From assembly GCF_000006565.2 (NCBI RefSeq), contig NC_031479.1:3560289-3624288 (forward strand): DNA of 64,000 bases, read 5' to 3'. Positions 61,329-64,000 of the stretch are shown here, in pieces (positions within the stretch are counted from its first letter, which is position 1; each line of letters opens with the position of its first letter). The position numbers and the translations under genes were made by a program. The notes below the pieces were generated by a model. That model had not been told where the DNA came from. It did not search any database and worked only from the letters and a program-made list of their open reading frames with translations. This stretch comes from Toxoplasma gondii ME49 (Eukaryota > Apicomplexa > Conoidasida > Eucoccidiorida > Sarcocystidae).

Positions 61329-62482
61329 AGAGCCAACAGCTTGCACGATTTTTGCCCTTTGTTGGTGGTGTCCCCTGAATGTCACGGTGGACTTTAGATT
61401 GTGTTTTTCTTTTTTCCCTCCTCTCTTACTTCATCTCGACAGCCGCTTGGAGCCTCTGCATGCGTTCAGGAGTGACGTTGAGGAAGGCTTCGTGCTCACG
61501 CGCCTGGAGGGTCGGCAGGAGCCTCTCGAGCGCCTCTCCAGCTGCACCGAGGAGAGAGGAAAAGAGAAAGTGGAAGAAAGATACGACCCAGAGCGAGAGA
61601 GGGACAGATAGCGAGGGAACGCGAGAGAGAAATAGAGCAGGCGAGCGAAACGACGCAGGGAAAAGAAGATTTGCAGATGCTCTCGAAAAAAGAAAGCATA
61701 AACAGGGATAAGCAAGACGCGAGAAGATCGCCTGAACTGCACGCCGACGCTGAACGAAAGAACACGATTGAAGAGAAGATGCGAAAAAAAGGAGCATCGG
61801 AGAAGCGTTTCTCTCGTAGCGGATTGTCCGACTCCACTCGTGTGCCTTCCCACCCATTAGACCGTTTAGGCTCGAAAACATCTCCAGGCTTGTTCTCTTT
61901 GTGATTGTGTCTCACGGTGTCGTCGCCGCCTGTTAGACTCCTTCTTCTTTCTCCTGGCTGTCTCTCGTGCTATGCTTCAAGCAAAATACATCTTTTTTGC
62001 AGTAAATTGGCGGCGACATCACACTTTGCTACGTAACGAAATCTAGGCGTATATACGGAGGCAATCCTGCTGATGACTACAGTGCCAAGCACAAACGTGA
62101 ACGCCGGGTCGCGTCTTCATTTTCCTCTCCTTCATTATTTCTGTGCCTTCGTCTCCTGCTTCCTTCTCGTTTCTCTTCTCCGTCCTTCTTGGGTCAGAGG
62201 CTCTGAGTTTTTCTTAGGAAAGTAAAAAAACAGTTCATCGAACAAAGGCAACTCTGCCTTGAAAAGCCTGGAGGTTCAGACACATCACTGATAAAAGCAA
62301 ATGCACGTTCCTTTCGCACCTTCTTGCGGCGAGAATCGTCCCGCATCTTCTCGGGGTCGGTCTTCTCGCGGCTTCTCGCTTTCTCTGCGCCTTAAAGCCT
62401 CTCCCGGCTTCGACGGGGAGAGAAGCAGAAGGAGACAGAGAGACACAGCCGCGAAGATTCTCCAAGAATATCTCTCCTTCAT
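51039..62482 (-). CDS. SEL1L: SEL1L/Hrd3 homologue, ERAD ubiquitin-ligase adaptor
   Basis: SEL1L/Hrd3 is the ER-lumenal partner of the Hrd1 ligase that delivers misfolded proteins for retrotranslocation. Fifteen exons: 62320-62482, 61430-61541, 60920-60980, 60036-60105, 59559-59698, 58986-59068, 58244-58301, 57179-57330, 56646-56781, 55520-56059, 54904-55035, 54259-54310, 53001-53769, 52053-52106, 51039-51321. Every junction is GT-AG in phase, giving 934 residues (human about 794). Exon 1 has a signal peptide (RIFAAVSLCLLLLLSPSKP). Sel1 repeats follow in family order: ALYELGDMQVRG, LGYGPALHALGVAYAVGLG, HGDGVVADCEAALRYYK, YWEQHAKDGNPMAQYELAKL, LRDLGLLYLQGQGVERNFQ, DPESQNYLGYLYYFG, NETLALHYFTQAALKEYPEA, LKALRLYQRAADGGYILA, GTARSCEDAAL, then the hallmark AAEEGYEVAQANAAFLY and MWNRAALQGNPAAL. 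Low-complexity insertions sit in exons 10 and 13. The model ends without a transmembrane tail; a GTAGGG in the last exon could be an alternative donor. Confidence 0.93.
52644..52666. repeat. TA microsatellite in SEL1L intron 13
   Basis: Pure TA run within the intron between the exons at 53001-53769 and 52053-52106. Confidence 0.9.
61246..61269. repeat. TA microsatellite in SEL1L intron 2, first run
   Basis: TA run following a looser TA/CA stretch (61205-61245), inside the intron 60981-61429. Confidence 0.9.
61302..61327. repeat. TA microsatellite in SEL1L intron 2, second run
   Basis: A second TA run 32 bases after the first in the same intron; the two together with the spacer could form a large hairpin in the pre-mRNA. 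Confidence 0.9.
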
Positions 62483-63839
62483 TCTCCTCTGCGTCCCTGA
62501 GGAGCCTCAGGAAAGAGAAGAGGCAACCGACCCAGCGGAGATCAAAACAGAGAAGAGACAGCAGAACAGAGCGCAAGGGAGACAGGAGGGAGAGAAAGGG
62601 AGACGGATGGGGCAGGAGACGCAGAGACAGGACGAAACGAAGGAAGAATGGCGAAAGGGCAAGCGAACAAAGAAGACAGAAGGAAAAGAAGACAGAGGAG
62701 GGACAGCCGCGAAGAGCTGAAGCTAGAAAAGAGACACTGAGAGAGGCAGCGTCCAAGAGAAGTCCACAGGGACAGCAGAGAAGGGAGATGGAAGACAGAA
62801 AACAAGACGACAGAGGAGGACACCAAACGCCGAAAGAGGCGAGGAGCGAAAAAATCTAAGGAGACACAGCGAATGGGAGACGGCGAGAGACAGCGACAGA
62901 GCCAGCGACAGGGCCCCGGAGACACGGGGCTGGGGATTGACGAGACAGCGAACAGAGGGAAGGAGAAGCCAGAAAGGGGAAAGGAAGCAACACAGGCCGA
63001 GAATGCGGAAACACAGGGAGACGAAGCACGCTAAAAAAGACAACGAAGACAGAGTGAGACGAGGAAAGGGCCTCAAGGTGAAACCGGACTTTACAGCCTC
63101 GCACAAGCACTGGGCGTGGAAGAGAGGAGAAACCGAGTCAGCACAGGGTTCCTCCGTTCCCTCTTCTGCTCATAACCTTCACGTCTCGGAACGGCACCTT
63201 TGTACTGCTGTTCGTGCCTCTTTTTTCTGCCAGAAAAAACGAGAGAAACCCGCAAAAACGTTCTGTCTCATTGGCGAAGCCCTCGCGCATGCACACACAG
63301 AAAGTCGTCGAGATGCGCAAAGCAGCAGCGGGAGTGTCGAACTGCATCTGCAAAGGCGGGAGCGGAGAGACTCTCCACTTGTCGATATCTCTCAGAAACT
63401 TTCTTTGCTCGCGACAGAGGCTTCAGAGAAAGTTCCCTCTTCTCACCCCCATCGTACAAGCGCGCGAGCTGCCCGTCTCGCCTCCAGCGAACGAGACGGC
63501 GCGGAAACGCAGGCTTCGTCCGTTTCAGTCGAGTCCACCACGCAGAAACGAGAACAAGAAAGCTTCTCAAAGCACCTGCAGACTCTGTGTTGAAAGGAGA
63601 GATACTTCCTTCCTCTTGTCAAGGGGAGGGAGAGTGCAGGGGAGGCAACGCCTTCTTTCCAGGTGTGGTATCTTGTAGACAGGTAGAGTTTTTTATCCGA
63701 GAGCTAATCGCCGACTTCCCTCGGTCGGAGCCAGCTGCTTGTGTTCGAATCCTTTCGGAGTCTTCTCTTGTCTCTGCAAGTAGCCGCTTCGCGCGTCTGT
63801 CCAGAACCGTCTCGCCGAGAAAAGGCCTCTTTCCCCAGA
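62483..63839. other. Head-to-head intergenic region with a long polypurine stretch
   Basis: This 1.36 kb separates the SEL1L start (minus) from the start of the right-edge gene (plus), so it should contain both promoters. From about 62500 to 63115 the plus strand is strongly purine-rich (GA, GAA, CAGAGA patterns), so SEL1L's own 5' leader would be pyrimidine-rich. Long frames here on both strands (for example 62937-63593 plus) are products of this low complexity and are not called. Confidence 0.6.
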
Positions 63840-64000
63840 ATGGCGTCGTCTCAGGTGCCTCTTTTGGTGAGCCTCCATCGCGCCAGGTGTGTTTTTTCCA
63901 CCACTGTTTTTCCTTCGCTTCCGTCCAGACAAGCGAAAATGCAGAGCGCCGCGGGGCGCGCGTCCTCCTGCACTGTGTGCCTGATTCGGCAGGGTCCGTC
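63840..64000 (+). CDS. 5' end of an unidentified gene (runs off right edge)
   Basis: An ATG in good context (AGAATGGC) at 63840 opens a frame. A GTGAGC donor after nine codons (63866/63867) and a pyrimidine-rich tract ending in CCAG at 63928 suggest a 62-base intron. The spliced frame reads MASSQVPLL, then TSENAERRGARVLLHCVPDS and on to the edge without a stop; it looks more protein-like than the unspliced frame, which also stays open. The product is not recognised from 33 codons. The divergent arrangement with SEL1L supports a real gene start here. Confidence 0.4.
   Translation, partial: MASSQVPLLVSLHRARCVFSTTVFPSLPSRQAKMQSAAGRASSCTVCLIRQGP

Noticed and set aside
62937..63593. 218-codon plus frame
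   Set aside because: Lys/Arg/Glu-rich translation of a polypurine block with no domain; low-complexity artefact.
63739..63749. tRNA B-box-like GTTCGAATCC
   Set aside because: No A box at a fitting distance and no T-run terminator; isolated match.
1..64000. CRISPR arrays, insertion sequences, prokaryotic operons
   Set aside because: No regularly spaced direct repeats, no transposase or terminal inverted repeats, and the genes are spliced eukaryotic genes.

Overview
The window looks like nuclear DNA of a coccidian apicomplexan of the Toxoplasma/Hammondia/Neospora group. Spliced genes have short GT-AG introns and pyrimidine-rich tracts. GC is moderate, proteins carry long Ser/Arg/Glu-rich insertions, and TA microsatellites sit in introns. 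Operons, Shine-Dalgarno sites, CRISPRs and insertion sequences are absent. The genus assignment is an inference from style; the gene families below rest on residue patterns and on splice phases that close.

Layout, left to right: (1) 1-13292, minus: N-terminal part of a giant VPS13-type bridge-like lipid transfer protein, with at least 3,867 codons in four exons, running off the left edge. (2) 13293-18984: no supported gene. (3) 18985-19590, plus: small secreted Cys-containing protein. (4) 19591-24051: no firm gene. (5) 24052-26103, plus: 683-residue secreted protein with three membrane segments. (6) 26104-29313: no gene. (7) 29314-30690, plus: three-finger C2HC zinc protein. (8) 32518-38985, minus: AP-1 gamma-adaptin, eight exons. 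(9) 38986-43962: head-to-head intergenic region. (10) 43963-48052, plus: TMEM163-like member of the cation diffusion facilitator superfamily, five exons. (11) 51039-62482, minus: SEL1L/Hrd3 ERAD adaptor, fifteen exons. (12) 63840-64000, plus: the 5' end of an unidentified gene leaving the right edge.

The recognised genes concern the endomembrane system: bulk lipid transfer (VPS13), clathrin-dependent TGN/endosome sorting (AP-1), vesicular metal transport (TMEM163-like) and ER quality control (SEL1L). Two further genes encode probable secretory-pathway cargo of unknown role. Nothing shows they form one unit, because orientations alternate and intergenic gaps are 1-6 kb. The most unusual items are the giant VPS13 exon of more than 7.6 kb, open to the window edge, and the uncharacterised secreted protein with an evenly spaced four-cysteine ladder and a PPxY motif.
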